64,000 nt of DNA. It comes from Nitrosomonas communis. Lineage in GTDB: Bacteria; Pseudomonadota; Gammaproteobacteria; Burkholderiales; Nitrosomonadaceae. A program made the position numbers and the translations under genes. The DNA lies in assembly GCF_001007935.1 (NCBI RefSeq), contig NZ_CP011451.1, forward strand, positions 1,550,001 to 1,614,000, in the 5' to 3' direction. The notes under the pieces were generated by a model that made no database searches, was not told the DNA's origin, and was given only the letters and a program-made list of their open reading frames with translations. Positions 7,692 to 16,798 of this stretch are shown here, piece by piece (within the stretch, counting starts at the first letter, position 1; each line of letters begins with the position of its first letter).

Positions 7692-8969
7692 TTAAAAATT
7701 CCATGGATATAAGCCAGGTGTTTCTTTGAGATCGGGCCTCAAATGAAGCGGATGAAGTGCTGTTGTTCTGTCGATAAAAATGAAGGCATCATAGCGTTCA
7801 GGGATTAAAGAAGGGACATAATTGCCATACGCTTCGAATTCTGGATGATAGACTACTCCGATGGCTCGATGATCAATCCATTTCTGGGTTTCAGGATCTT
7901 CTTCCAAATCACTCGATAATATCAGTTTATCCTCAGGACTGATTTTATGCAGCTTTGTTTCCCAGCTATTCTTTCTTGCTTCTGGTACATTCATTATCTG
8001 CATGGGAGCGTTCCATGATCTGCCGGCGATAACGGAACCACTATAAGAGCCAAATCCGACGATGAAGGTATTGTTTCTGCCATAGTTTTCGCGAACCAGC
8101 TGTCCAACATTAAACATCCCATCTCTCTTCATATCAGTATAACGAGCATCGCCGACGTGGGTATTATGTTCCCATACAACTGATTTCGCATTATCATGAC
8201 GCTTAGTAAGCCTATCGAGCGTTTCCACCATATGCTGGTCGCGCACATTCCAGGAATTCGCTCCTCCGCGTATCATAGCGCGGTAATATTTTTCGGCATT
8301 GACAGCGACCAGGGCATTCTGCTCCATATTGAATTCTGCTTCCGCATCGTTTTCAAAAAGCTCTGATTTTTCACGAAGCCGTCTTAGCATATTTACTACT
8401 TCGTCACGGCAATTATCGGACACTAATACCGTAGCACGTGCATATTCTTGCGGTTTTTCATAATAGCGCTCAAAGCATCGAAAAGCTTTCCGGGCCGCTT
8501 CTATTGCCACACCATCATGCTGCTCGAGATAATCGACTATGGTATTCAACGATTCCCATAGCGAATAGACATCCAGTCCATAGAAACCTATTTTATTTTT
8601 CTCCGGTTTGAGCTGGTTGTAGCCCTGCAGCCATTCTGCCAATGCCGCGATTTCCCAGTTGGCCCACATCCAAGTCGGCCAGCGACGAAATCCCATCAGC
8701 ACATCTCTGATGGTTGTACCTGAATTTTCATATCCTTTAATGAAGCGATGTATTTTATAGCAGTCAGGCCAGTCACCCTCGGCGCCGATAAAGCGAAAAT
8801 TTTTTTCTTCGATCAATCTTTTCGTTATCGCCGTGCGCCAGGTATAATATTCGTGTGTGCCGTGTGAAGCTTCACCGAGCAATACAAACTGAGCATCGCC
8901 GATAGCTTCAAATAAAGGGTCTAGGTGTCTGGAGTTACCCAGCGGATAGTACAGAAAAGGAGTCGCCAT
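7692..8969 (-). CDS. Erythromycin-esterase family protein
   Basis: A 425-residue member of the erythromycin esterase superfamily. The family motifs are visible: LLGEASHGTHEYYTWR near residues 30-46, FIGAEGDWPDC, KIGFYGLDVYSLW and the histidine motif VVWEHNTHVGDARY. Canonical members hydrolyse the macrolide lactone. Chromosomal members like this one are usually of unknown substrate, so resistance should not be assumed. The start at 8969 has AGGAGA about 12 bases upstream, inside the end of a phosphoribosyltransferase gene whose stop lies 1 bp before it. That pairing recurs in many genomes. There is no signal peptide, so it is cytoplasmic. Confidence 0.88.
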   Translation of the reverse strand: MATPFLYYPLGNSRHLDPLFEAIGDAQFVLLGEASHGTHEYYTWRTAITKRLIEEKNFRFIGAEGDWPDCYKIHRFIKGYENSGTTIRDVLMGFRRWPTWMWANWEIAALAEWLQGYNQLKPEKNKIGFYGLDVYSLWESLNTIVDYLEQHDGVAIEAARKAFRCFERYYEKPQEYARATVLVSDNCRDEVVNMLRRLREKSELFENDAEAEFNMEQNALVAVNAEKYYRAMIRGGANSWNVRDQHMVETLDRLTKRHDNAKSVVWEHNTHVGDARYTDMKRDGMFNVGQLVRENYGRNNTFIVGFGSYSGSVIAGRSWNAPMQIMNVPEARKNSWETKLHKISPEDKLILSSDLEEDPETQKWIDHRAIGVVYHPEFEAYGNYVPSLIPERYDAFIFIDRTTALHPLHLRPDLKETPGLYPWNF

Positions 8970-8970
8970 A

Positions 8971-9592
8971 TTATTCTTTTTTCTCCTGCATTAGCTCTTT
9001 TACTTCCTCATCGTTAACTTCGTTGAAATCTTCATAAAACTGTCCAACACCAAAAAAACTAGCAGGAACAAGCAGGCATACAAAATCATCTGCAAGAGCA
9101 CCAATTTTTCTGCGGTTTTAGGCGTTACGACTGGCGCAGCAACAATTATTTTTCCTGCCTTTTTCTGACGCATGATATTAATAGCAGTAATGATAGTATT
9201 ACCGGTTACAATGCCATCGTCGACAATAATTACTGTTTTATTTTCAACCTCTAAGGGATTTCCGCTGTTTGTATATTCTTATAGCGCTCTCCCAGCTTTT
9301 GCCTGATTTTTTCCGTTTCGCTTTTCACATATTCCGGTGCAACGGGAATAGCCTCAACGATGATTGCACCCTGAAGACTTACAGCTCTGATAGCAAATTC
9401 CTTATCCAACGGGTAACCGATTTTCTTAATCATCAATCATTCCAAAGGCATATTCAGCTCTTCAGAAATGACGGCTGCAATTGGAACGCCACCTCTCGGT
9501 ATAGCCATTACTATTCCATCTTCTCCCTTATACTTTGATAGTTTATCGGCCAGCAAAACTGCCGCTTCTTTTCTATTTGTTAACCGTTCCAT
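8971..9592 (-). pseudogene. Phosphoribosyltransferase, broken by a stop and frameshifts
   Basis: Reads MERLTNRKEAAVLLADKLS, then GIVMAIPRGGVPIAAVISEEL, then an in-frame TGA, then LMIKKIGYPLDKEFAIRAVS. A one-base break follows near 9253. Next comes VIIVDDGIVTGNT, the PRPP-binding signature, then a second break near 9100 and a conserved-looking end FGVGQFYEDFNEV. All key motifs survive, so decay is recent. A 32-codon ORF (MSKSELDKEMDGYIVAQGEL) overlaps its start and may be a relic leader. It lies directly upstream of the esterase gene and was presumably cotranscribed with it. Confidence 0.82.
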
Positions 9593-9686
9593 TTTTAGAA
9601 TAAGTTCTCATTAATTCTCCCTGAGCTACAATGTATCCATCCATCTCTTTATCGAGTTCTGATTTCGACATTTTTTAGCCGTTTGT

Positions 9687-10147
9687 TCACTTTTTTATCA
9701 AGCGCATACTCTCAAAAAGCCCTATAAGTTCCCGAGGGTGGACAAAATCCACCATAGCTTGTTTCCCTTCGCGAAGCTGCGCAATCGTACCGTAATCGTA
9801 TATTCTGTCCTTCAGCAACATAACATGGCAAGTAAAAAAGCAGGTGTACCTGTTATCAGGCCTCCCCACCCAAGTTCTACTTCAATTTAGAGACCAGTTG
9901 GCTATACCGGACGCAGAAAAAAAGCAGTATTATCGTTTCTTGACGAATACCATCTTCATCAGCATCATCATTCTGCCTTCCATCTTACCCTCGATCTTCC
10001 CCGGATCATCGATCAGGCAGATGTTCTTGCCCCCGTACCTCTTTTGATCTCATCGGGAAACCCTTTGACTTTCAGATCCTTGATGACTACCAATGCATCT
10101 ACGTCTTGTAGGATGCTCTCGTTGTTGTCCTTTGTTTTCATTAGTAC
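9687..10147 (-). other. Unrecognised short ORF fragments downstream of the DUF2267 gene
   Basis: Two short minus-strand coding-like stretches. One starts at about 10140 (MKTKDNNESILQDVDALVVI) and seems to continue out of frame as NICLIDDPGKIEGKMEGRMM down to about 9935. The other ends at 9687 (DRIYDYGTIAQLREGKQAMV, then DFVHPRELIGLFESMRLIKK). Both look like pieces of small cytoplasmic proteins that have frameshifted. I cannot assign a family. Confidence 0.35.
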
Positions 10148-10228
10148 TCTGACTTAATAGCTGTTCTTTCCCTCCAGAAAGTGGGGGCAAAGATAATAGA
10201 AAAGAAGGATCAGCGCGTACGCTTCAGG

Positions 10229-10654
10229 TCACTGCTGGTCTATAAGCTCACGGATCTCTTCATTAATTTCGCGCATGATGCTTTCATAATATTCAGGGGA
10301 GAGGCGTGCTTTCAACACGGTGGTTACCGCTTGGAGCCCCTTCAGAATATCGTTGCGGTCGAATTCACGCTTCTCCGACAGCTTATTATGAATGAAATTG
10401 ATAAACGCCTCCTTGCCTCTTACGGTTTGGGGCAGTTGAGAGAGATTGAGCTGGTCATAATAGATGCCCCGGATGATCACAGGCAGGGCCTGACCCAGAC
10501 TTACTGCATCAGCCGGCTGGAGTCGATCGCGGAGGGCATGCAGCACCACTTGGGTAATCCTGGCTGCCTTGTCCCTGGAAAAACCCGTCAGTTCAGCCAC
10601 TTCATTGATAAATATATTGCCTTCACCGGCATACTGTTCAAAATTAAAGCCCAT
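10229..10654 (-). CDS. DUF2267 domain-containing protein
   Basis: A 141-residue cytoplasmic helical protein. MGFNFEQYAGEGNIFINEVA, then ARITQVVLHALRDRLQPADA and LSQLPQTVRGKEAFI match DUF2267, a family of two small helical repeats often found with stress or envelope genes. Function is not known. GGAG stands eight bases before the ATG at 10654. No upstream partner is preserved. Confidence 0.85.
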   Translation of the reverse strand: MGFNFEQYAGEGNIFINEVAELTGFSRDKAARITQVVLHALRDRLQPADAVSLGQALPVIIRGIYYDQLNLSQLPQTVRGKEAFINFIHNKLSEKREFDRNDILKGLQAVTTVLKARLSPEYYESIMREINEEIRELIDQQ

Positions 10655-10884
10655 CGTATTCTCCTATCTTAAAGATCATTCTGCAAAGAGCAACTCAATG
10701 TCCTTTCCATATTTAGCCAGGGCAACGCGAAGATTTTTTTCATGGTCCGGCTCACCTGATCATCAGGGTACTTATAAAAAAATCCGCCGGCCGGCTTAAA
10801 AAGACCAACTGTGGCATGCCGGAAGATAGAACAGCACATAGCACTTTTTTCACAACTGCCGCGAACGGCGGCAGGGAACAACAA

Positions 10885-11764
10885 AATGCCGGCCCTGCAT
10901 GGGCATGACGAAGATCAGGAATGTAGTTAACCTATATTGTCTGACAACAGACAGCGCTGTAGTTCCTTGGCATCGTAAACCACCACATGCTTAAAACCTC
11001 AAAAGTTAGCCTATGCAACTGTCAAGATTAAAACCGGACATCAATCATGAAAATGAGATTCAAGCCAGCCATGCTGCTTCATCTGAGCACCGCAGTATGG
11101 TAGACAGCTGCTATGAAGCCTGATCCCCATTATCTGAAGATAGAGGAAAGCGCAATCGCAATACTGATCTGAAAAAGCCGAGCTACGATTCAGATAGGCT
11201 TGAACGAATCAAGAACCTGCGCAGGTGTTCTGGGTGGCGCCCGAGAGGACAAGCCGAGATAATCAAGAATTTGGTGATCGCAGCTTTCTTCAGGATGGTG
11301 ATGATTTCGAAGGGCCACCGCAATGCGGACAATGCTCAATGTCGATATCGAACACTTGCATAAGCATTGATCACACGCACCCAGCTGATGCGCACACAAA
11401 ACCATGGAAGATAACACATCGTCATTCCTATTCAAGCTTGGCATTCGGCGCATGTATATGATGAAAAACGGATCAGGTTGAGCCTTAGTCGAGGAACCAG
11501 TGCAGCCAATCATTGCATGAATTCCAGCGACAATATTACGATATGGGTTGTATCATCCCGGCACGCACCGGTTAAATCTGACGCATGTGCGTTTACTTGT
11601 GCGCAAAGCAAGTTATGCCGATAAAGTCATTCAAGGCTTAGCCAAAGGCGATATTCGGAATGTGTTGTCAGGCATGCTGTTGTCAATGTTAGAGGCGGAA
11701 AAGTTGAGCTTGTGCTCGCGGAGAATGGTGTTGGGGTAACACCGGCTTATTTACTTTGATAGAA
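10885..11764. other. No supportable gene
   Basis: Several ORFs of 60-110 codons overlap on both strands without ribosome-binding sites or recognised motifs. A stretch at 11548-11739 (LTHVRLLVRKASYADKVIQG on the plus strand) has a coding feel but no family match I can name. Treat it as eroded DNA. Confidence 0.4.
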
Positions 11765-12352
11765 TTACCGAACGGGAAAGAACCGTTTAAATACCCAGTG
11801 TGATGGCAAATACACCAAAAACACAAATGCAAACAGAAGCAGCACCAAATACCAAAAAGGCGATATCCAATCTTGCCGCTGCGCCGGGCCATATACCCAA
11901 TTGATATTTTCCGAAGGATCTGTCACTAAATAAGTAACCGGCACTACAATCACCGCGAGGGCAATCTGCGCTGGCAATGCACGACGGTCATAACCGTAAC
12001 GCAAAAGCATCAACAGCAATATGGGTGGTAGAAACAGGTGAAAAGTGCCGGAAAGGATGCGGATGTGCCAATCTGTCTCCGAATTGAACATATAAGCAGC
12101 AATCTGAGTTAAGTTACCGCCTGCAATAAAATCCATTACCCACATAAGTTCAAGCAACAATACCCCGACCGCCATGGTGCTTGCGAGAAACCGACTCTCC
12201 AACCACAGTGCTGGTACCATTACAATCAACGCTATATCAGAAAACCATAAGAAGTTAGCAGGCCCCAGATCATGCCAGTATACAGGCACAATAATGAGAA
12301 CCATCAGACTGTAAGTCCACTTGAGCCATAGGGGGATGCGTGTTTTATTCAT
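11765..12352 (-). CDS. Multi-pass membrane protein of unknown function
   Basis: A 195-residue protein with about six hydrophobic segments, among them WLKWTYSLMVLIIVPVYW and FLWFSDIALIVMVPALWL. It ends in the basic stretch HWVFKRFFPVR. The start at 12352 (MNKTRIPLW) is preferred over the longer frame from 12397 because GGGAG stands seven bases upstream and the extension has none. It belongs to an uncharacterised membrane family I recall from several bacterial phyla. No operon partner is visible. Confidence 0.75.
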   Translation of the reverse strand: MNKTRIPLWLKWTYSLMVLIIVPVYWHDLGPANFLWFSDIALIVMVPALWLESRFLASTMAVGVLLLELMWVMDFIAGGNLTQIAAYMFNSETDWHIRILSGTFHLFLPPILLLMLLRYGYDRRALPAQIALAVIVVPVTYLVTDPSENINWVYGPAQRQDWISPFWYLVLLLFAFVFLVYLPSHWVFKRFFPVR

Positions 12353-12399
12353 CAAACAACTCCCAAGAAAATAAAAATATAAAAAAACGAAAACCACAG

Positions 12400-12944
12400 T
12401 ATATGGCTGTGTTAAGTGTTGTGCTTTCCATGAGATAGAAGTATTTTCTCAAGTCAGTGTGTATAAGAAAAATAAATACCTTTTTAATAAAAATTGAATG
12501 TAGCGGGGAACGGTTTGATCGTCAACTGACCAGAAAGTCATCCGAAATCGGCAAAATTTGTGGTCGATCTGCAGCAAAAAGTTGTTAGTAATCGGTACAG
12601 GCAGGGCCAATCTGCCGTTAATTGGACAAATAATATCCGATTTGCCTGCGAATTATGAGTTCGCTCATACCATTGCTTCATCTTTCTGCTTAATTGGCTT
12701 CAAATGTAATCCCAACACCGACCCTCGATTCCGTTGGCGCACAACTTCACTCAAGGTCGTTAGATCAAAAAACACCTTTCGCCAACAACTTGACTAACTG
12801 ATCTGCTCAGCTGGGAACAGCTGTCCCTAAATCGCATCGATCTTAATTATAGCCATGGTGACTTTGGCTTTATCTAAGGTGATTTCCGAAAGAGGCTATT
12901 CTCATTGAGGTAGAATTGGGTTCCCCCTTGTTTAAACACTGAGC
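12400..12944. other. No supportable gene
   Basis: AT-rich near 12400-12500 (likely promoter region of the membrane protein gene), then short meaningless ORFs up to the ISAzo13-type transposase remnant. Confidence 0.45.
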
Positions 12945-14189
12945 TTGACTATGCTGTCCGTCTCCGCCCCGACTGTTGTGCCCCTGAGTACTTCCCAGAT
13001 CGAAGACCTGGGACTAGCCAGTTCGAGAATGCTCGGACCGGAACGCTGGTCCTTTCAGGCAGCGATGACGTTGAAATATTGCCGGGGTAATCCCCCCAGG
13101 CGGAGCGGGTGTTTGGCTGGGATCGCGACACGGTCGAACTCGGGCTGAATGAACAGCGCACGGGCGTGATTTGCCTGGGGGCGCAAGCAGCGTACTGCGG
13201 AAACCGCCTCTGGGAGGAGAAGCACCCAGATGTGGCGCAGGCCCTCTGGGCATTGGCGGAATCGCACTGTCAGCAAGACCCGACTTTCCGTACGGCGCTA
13301 TCGTATACCCGGCTGACCGTGGCGGCGGCGTTGGATCGATTACGCGCCCAAGGTTTTCCGGAGGATTGCCTACATCGCCCAGCACGATGGCGGAGGTGCT
13401 GAACCGGAATGGCTACCGCCTACGCAAGGTGGTCAAGGCCAAACCCCAAAAAAACTCCCGGAAACGGATGCCATCTTTGCCAATATCGCGGACAAGGACG
13501 GGAAACCCATAGCGGACCCAGAGTGTGTGGAAATTGGGCAGGTCATGCGCCTGAGCATTGACAGCAAGGCCACTGTGAAGATCGGGGAATACTCACGGGG
13601 TGGGAAAACGCGCGGTGACACCCAAGCCGCCGATCACGATATGGGCTGCCAGGAAAAGCAGGTTCCGTTTGGGATCGTGGAAGAGGATAGTGGGCAGTTG
13701 CATCTGACGTTTGGAAGCTCCTTCAAGACCAGTGACTTCATCGTGGATGGCTTGGAGGACTGGTGGCAGGCTATCCCCAGGGAAAAGCAGGCCGTGATGA
13801 CACACGTCCAACTCAAAGTGGACAATGGCCCGAAAAGCAGCGGGGTGCGTACCCAGTTCCTCAAGCGCATGGTGGAGTTCACCGATACGACCGGCAAAAT
13901 CATCCAACTGCTGTACTATCCGCCATACCACAGCAAGTATCATCCCATCGAACGATGTTGGGGAATTTTGGAACAGCATTGGAATGGAGCCCAACTGGTG
14001 GATACCGCAACCATGCTGGCATGGGCGAAAAGCATGACCTGGAAAGGTAGCCACCCAGTGGTAAAATTGAGCCGTAGGCTCTACCAGAAAGGCGTTTCTC
14101 TATCCAGGAAAGCCATGCGGGAAATCGAAGCCAGATGGGAGCGCAACCCGCTTTTGCCTAGATGGGACATTCTGATTCGGCCTGCTTGA
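12945..14189 (+). pseudogene. ISAzo13-family transposase, three successive -1 frame breaks
   Basis: Four pieces in sequence make one protein. Frame a ends near 13094 in a C6 run (LKYCRGNPP). Frame b carries QAERVFGWDRDTVELGLNEQ to about 13374. Frame c carries PSTMAEVLNRNGYRLRKVVK to the A7 run near 13450. Frame d runs to 14189 with LPETDAIFANIADKD, SIDSKATVKIGEYSRGG, the DDE block VDNGPKSSGVRTQF and YPPYHSKYHPIERCWG. Each break needs a step of -1. The last lies exactly on the heptamer A AAA AAC in the incoming frame, a classical -1 slippery site. The other two look like one-base deletions (or sequencing errors in homopolymers). Confidence 0.8.
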
Positions 14190-14304
14190 TGGGGATGTTT
14201 ACTCTCGGAAATCGCCTTATGGATTCAACTGAGGGAAATAGGTTAAAAATCTCACAAATTAGCTTAGTTTTTCCCTCTTTGCTCCATTATTCTCCCCATC
14301 CTTG

Positions 14305-14430
14305 GTCATCATGCAAATATGGAATCCACAAGCTTGTATTTTTTGACGGTAGAAAACAATGCATTACGCGTGGACTAATCAAGTGGTTGATTTGCAGCAT
14401 TGGTAGGCGAAGGAAACTGTTTCGATATAG
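14305..14430 (+). repeat. Dispersed repeat family C, copy 1
   Basis: Contains GGAATCCACAAGCTTGTA, then about 40 bp on TAATCAAGTGGTTGATTTGC followed by AGCATTGGTAGGCG. Related copies lie at 20512-20630, 27474-27540 and 34880-35000. Translated, the core keeps IKWLICSIGRRRKL in some copies, so the source may be the 3' end of a mobile gene, but I cannot name it. Confidence 0.6.
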
Positions 14431-14842
14431 CGTTTAGGGAATCCAGTCCATGTAACATTTCCAATGACAGTACCCAGTCAGATCAACCGGCTGGTTTGAG
14501 TTGGTATCGCTACTCACCAATGCCTTTAACGTGCCAGAAAGAGAAAACCAAGCTTCAGCTCCAAGGCCGCCATTCGTGCGCGCGACAGATCGAACCCCGA
14601 CTGTCGAAAATCATCTCCATTAGTGTGCTATATTAAAAGCAGTAATTATTTAGTATCTCGTCGAGCCGAGCCTCTCCGCTCGCTTGAGAGGAGGCAACAG
14701 TGCAGTGCTGGCGAGATACAAAAGGCTCGAAGACTATGGAAACGAATGCTGGATCCGGACATCACCTATGATCGAAACGTGTAGCAATATCGTTGCACAA
14801 CGCCGCCCATAGAATAACGGAGCATCCCTCAGGAGCACCCTC

Positions 14843-15205
14843 ATGAATCCTAGAATTGACGGTACCAAATTTGGCTCCATCACTATTGATAGGGCTGATA
14901 TCGAGCACGATGTTCTCATCAGGCTTTCAGGTGAGATCAAGAAGAGAAAGAAAAAATTATCCAAGGCAGTGTTCGGCACATCTCATATCATCTCGCTCGA
15001 AGAAGCTGAGCACATATTCGAGAAGGGAGCTGAACGGCTTATCATTGGCTCAGGCCACGATGGCAATGTAACGCTCTCTAAAGAGGCATCAGAGTATTTC
15101 CAGAAAGAGAGAGTCAGAGTTGATCTCTTCCCCACTCCCGAGGCCATTCACCAGTGGAACAAGGCTAAAGGCCACACCATCGGACTTTTCCATGTTACTT
15201 GCTGA
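14843..15205 (+). CDS. Mth938-like domain protein (NDUFAF3/Mth938 fold)
   Basis: A 120-residue cytoplasmic protein. The opening MNPRIDGTKFGSITID, GTSHIISLEEAEHIF, ERLIIGSGHDGNVTLSKEA and PTPEAIHQWNKAKG cover a complete Mth938-like domain (Pfam PF04430, formerly DUF498). The family is uncharacterised in bacteria; a eukaryotic member helps assemble respiratory complex I, and no such role can be inferred here. The glycine loop IIGSGHDGN is intact. It is followed after 77 bp by a methyltransferase gene on the same strand. Confidence 0.88.
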   Translation: MNPRIDGTKFGSITIDRADIEHDVLIRLSGEIKKRKKKLSKAVFGTSHIISLEEAEHIFEKGAERLIIGSGHDGNVTLSKEASEYFQKERVRVDLFPTPEAIHQWNKAKGHTIGLFHVTC

Positions 15206-15282
15206 TCTCTGTATTTCGCCATGCACTTATATGACTATTGCTTCACCGCTCCTACCCAGTCGCGACTAATTCGTCTATCACC

Positions 15283-16422
15283 ATGAGCGGTTATTCTGCC
15301 ATTAGCTGGAAGGAAGCTGGTATTGAACGATCAGCTCGCTGGTATTCAGAAAAAGGAATGCCTGCGCCCAGGCTTGTGCGGATGATCGATGACCGCATGA
15401 CTGCAGATGCGGCTTACCGCTTGGTCTGCGAAGGAACAGCACTACTGTGGAAGGGAGACTTCCAAAACGCTCGCCAATTACTGCAGGCATTGGCAAGGCG
15501 AATAGATAAAAAGCGGCTCGCACACAAAACAACCTCGTCACCTACCGAACTATTCCATCAGTACCGCCAGGCTCAATCCCAACGTGCCCGCATTTTGGGC
15601 AGCCTACTGATTCCTTTCAATGCAGATCACAGCATTCCTTTACGCCGCGCGCCCGATGTACGCTTGCAGTGTCTTGAAGCATATGGTCCGCGGACAGAAG
15701 CTTATATCGCATCACTTTGTGAATTACAGGGATTGATCGGGGCCTTTGAGTGGCGTAAAAAGGGTATAGCGTTGCCAGCATTAGGTGGCCGTATTCACCC
15801 GCATTACGGTGTATTCGCACCCATCCGAAGCGAGTATGTGGATTTGGTTATGAAGACTCCTCTACCCAGGCAAGTCACGGCACAGTCTGTTGCGTTCGAT
15901 ATCGGCACTGGAACAGGCATACTGGCCGCCGTGCTGGCGCGCCGAGGCTTTCAGCACATCGTTGCGACCGATCTGGATGCACGTGCCATTAACTGCGCGC
16001 ACGAGAATTTCACCCACCTGGGTATAGCAACCCAAGTTGATCTGGTGCAAACCAACCTCTTTCCAGAAGGACAAGCCTCGCTGATCGTGTGCAATCCACC
16101 ATGGATTCCCGCGCGGCCCAGCTCATCGCTTGAGCATGCGATATTCGACCCGGGTAGTCGAATGTTGTGGGGGTTTTTACATGGACTCAGCCTGCATCTC
16201 GCATCTGAAGGCGAGGGCTGGCTGATCCTTTCTGATTTTGCCGAACACCTTGGGTTGCGCACTCGTGCTGAATTACTTGCTGCTATTGACGCGGCGGGCC
16301 TTAGGGTTCTGAGTAAATCAGATGTCAAGCCATACCATAAACGTGTCGCGGATACCAGTGATCCGCTGCACGCTGCTCGTGCAGCAGAACTCACCTCATT
16401 ATGGCGGTTAGCAGCAAAATGA
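15283..16422 (+). CDS. Class I SAM-dependent methyltransferase with NPPW motif
   Basis: A protein of about 379 residues. The C-terminal half is a Rossmann methyltransferase: FDIGTGTGILAAVLARRG binds S-adenosylmethionine, DLDARAINCAHEN is the acidic loop, and IVCNPPWIPA is the NPPW motif of enzymes that methylate planar amide or amino nitrogens (HemK/PrmC, RsmC-like, DNA N6-adenine). The N-terminal half (KGDFQNARQLLQALARRIDK) is helical and could hold the target. Start taken at ATG 15283; a TTG at 15238 would add 15 residues. The substrate cannot be read from sequence. It converges with the MazG gene, 24 bp apart. Confidence 0.85.
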   Translation: MSGYSAISWKEAGIERSARWYSEKGMPAPRLVRMIDDRMTADAAYRLVCEGTALLWKGDFQNARQLLQALARRIDKKRLAHKTTSSPTELFHQYRQAQSQRARILGSLLIPFNADHSIPLRRAPDVRLQCLEAYGPRTEAYIASLCELQGLIGAFEWRKKGIALPALGGRIHPHYGVFAPIRSEYVDLVMKTPLPRQVTAQSVAFDIGTGTGILAAVLARRGFQHIVATDLDARAINCAHENFTHLGIATQVDLVQTNLFPEGQASLIVCNPPWIPARPSSSLEHAIFDPGSRMLWGFLHGLSLHLASEGEGWLILSDFAEHLGLRTRAELLAAIDAAGLRVLSKSDVKPYHKRVADTSDPLHAARAAELTSLWRLAAK

Positions 16423-16446
16423 CCATTGAGCTGGAACGCACAACGT

Positions 16447-16776
16447 CTATAAATCCGTGTATTTTTTTGCGACCCCTTTGGATTTGCCAACAGGGTACTT
16501 CAGTGCGTTCTTTTCTATCTTCTCCAGCATAATTTGTTTAACATTAAAATCGTATTTTTCAGCCAGTAGAAAAGCAAACGCCAAAACATCGGCAAGCTCT
16601 TCCTTCACTTTGTCGATACCGGCTTGCTCAGAAGGTTTCCAAAGAAATGCCTCCAGAAGCTCGCCAGCCTCAATATTCAGCGCCAAGGCAAGATCTTTCG
16701 GGTTATGAAATTGCGCCCAATCCCGTTCATCACGAAACTCAACTAATGCTTGGATAATTTCTTCAATGTCATTCAC
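16447..16776 (-). CDS. MazG-like nucleotide pyrophosphohydrolase
   Basis: A 109-residue all-helical protein of the MazG-like / dCTPase group, expected to hydrolyse nucleoside triphosphates to monophosphate and pyrophosphate. The metal-binding motif is visible as NIEAGELLEAFLW (ExxE) and KEELADVLAFAFLLAEKY (ExxD). FRDERDWAQFHNPKDLALAL is the usual opening. It starts 22 bp after the flavoprotein stop on the same strand, so the two are probably cotranscribed. Confidence 0.9.
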   Translation of the reverse strand: MNDIEEIIQALVEFRDERDWAQFHNPKDLALALNIEAGELLEAFLWKPSEQAGIDKVKEELADVLAFAFLLAEKYDFNVKQIMLEKIEKNALKYPVGKSKGVAKKYTDL

Positions 16777-16798
16777 TAGAGGCAGGTCTCAAATTTGA

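Noticed and set aside
7692..8969. Calling the esterase a macrolide-resistance gene
   Set aside because: The family is broad and chromosomal members mostly lack known macrolide activity; sequence motifs alone do not show the substrate.
10669..10884. 71-codon minus-strand ORF upstream of DUF2267
   Set aside because: No ribosome-binding site and no motif; it overlaps the promoter zone of the DUF2267 gene.
13593..14054. 153-codon minus-strand ORF
   Set aside because: Antisense to the ISAzo13 transposase, whose plus-strand frame carries the conserved catalytic motifs.
15951..16490. 179-codon minus-strand ORF
   Set aside because: Antisense to the NPPW methyltransferase and runs into the convergent MazG gene; no motif.
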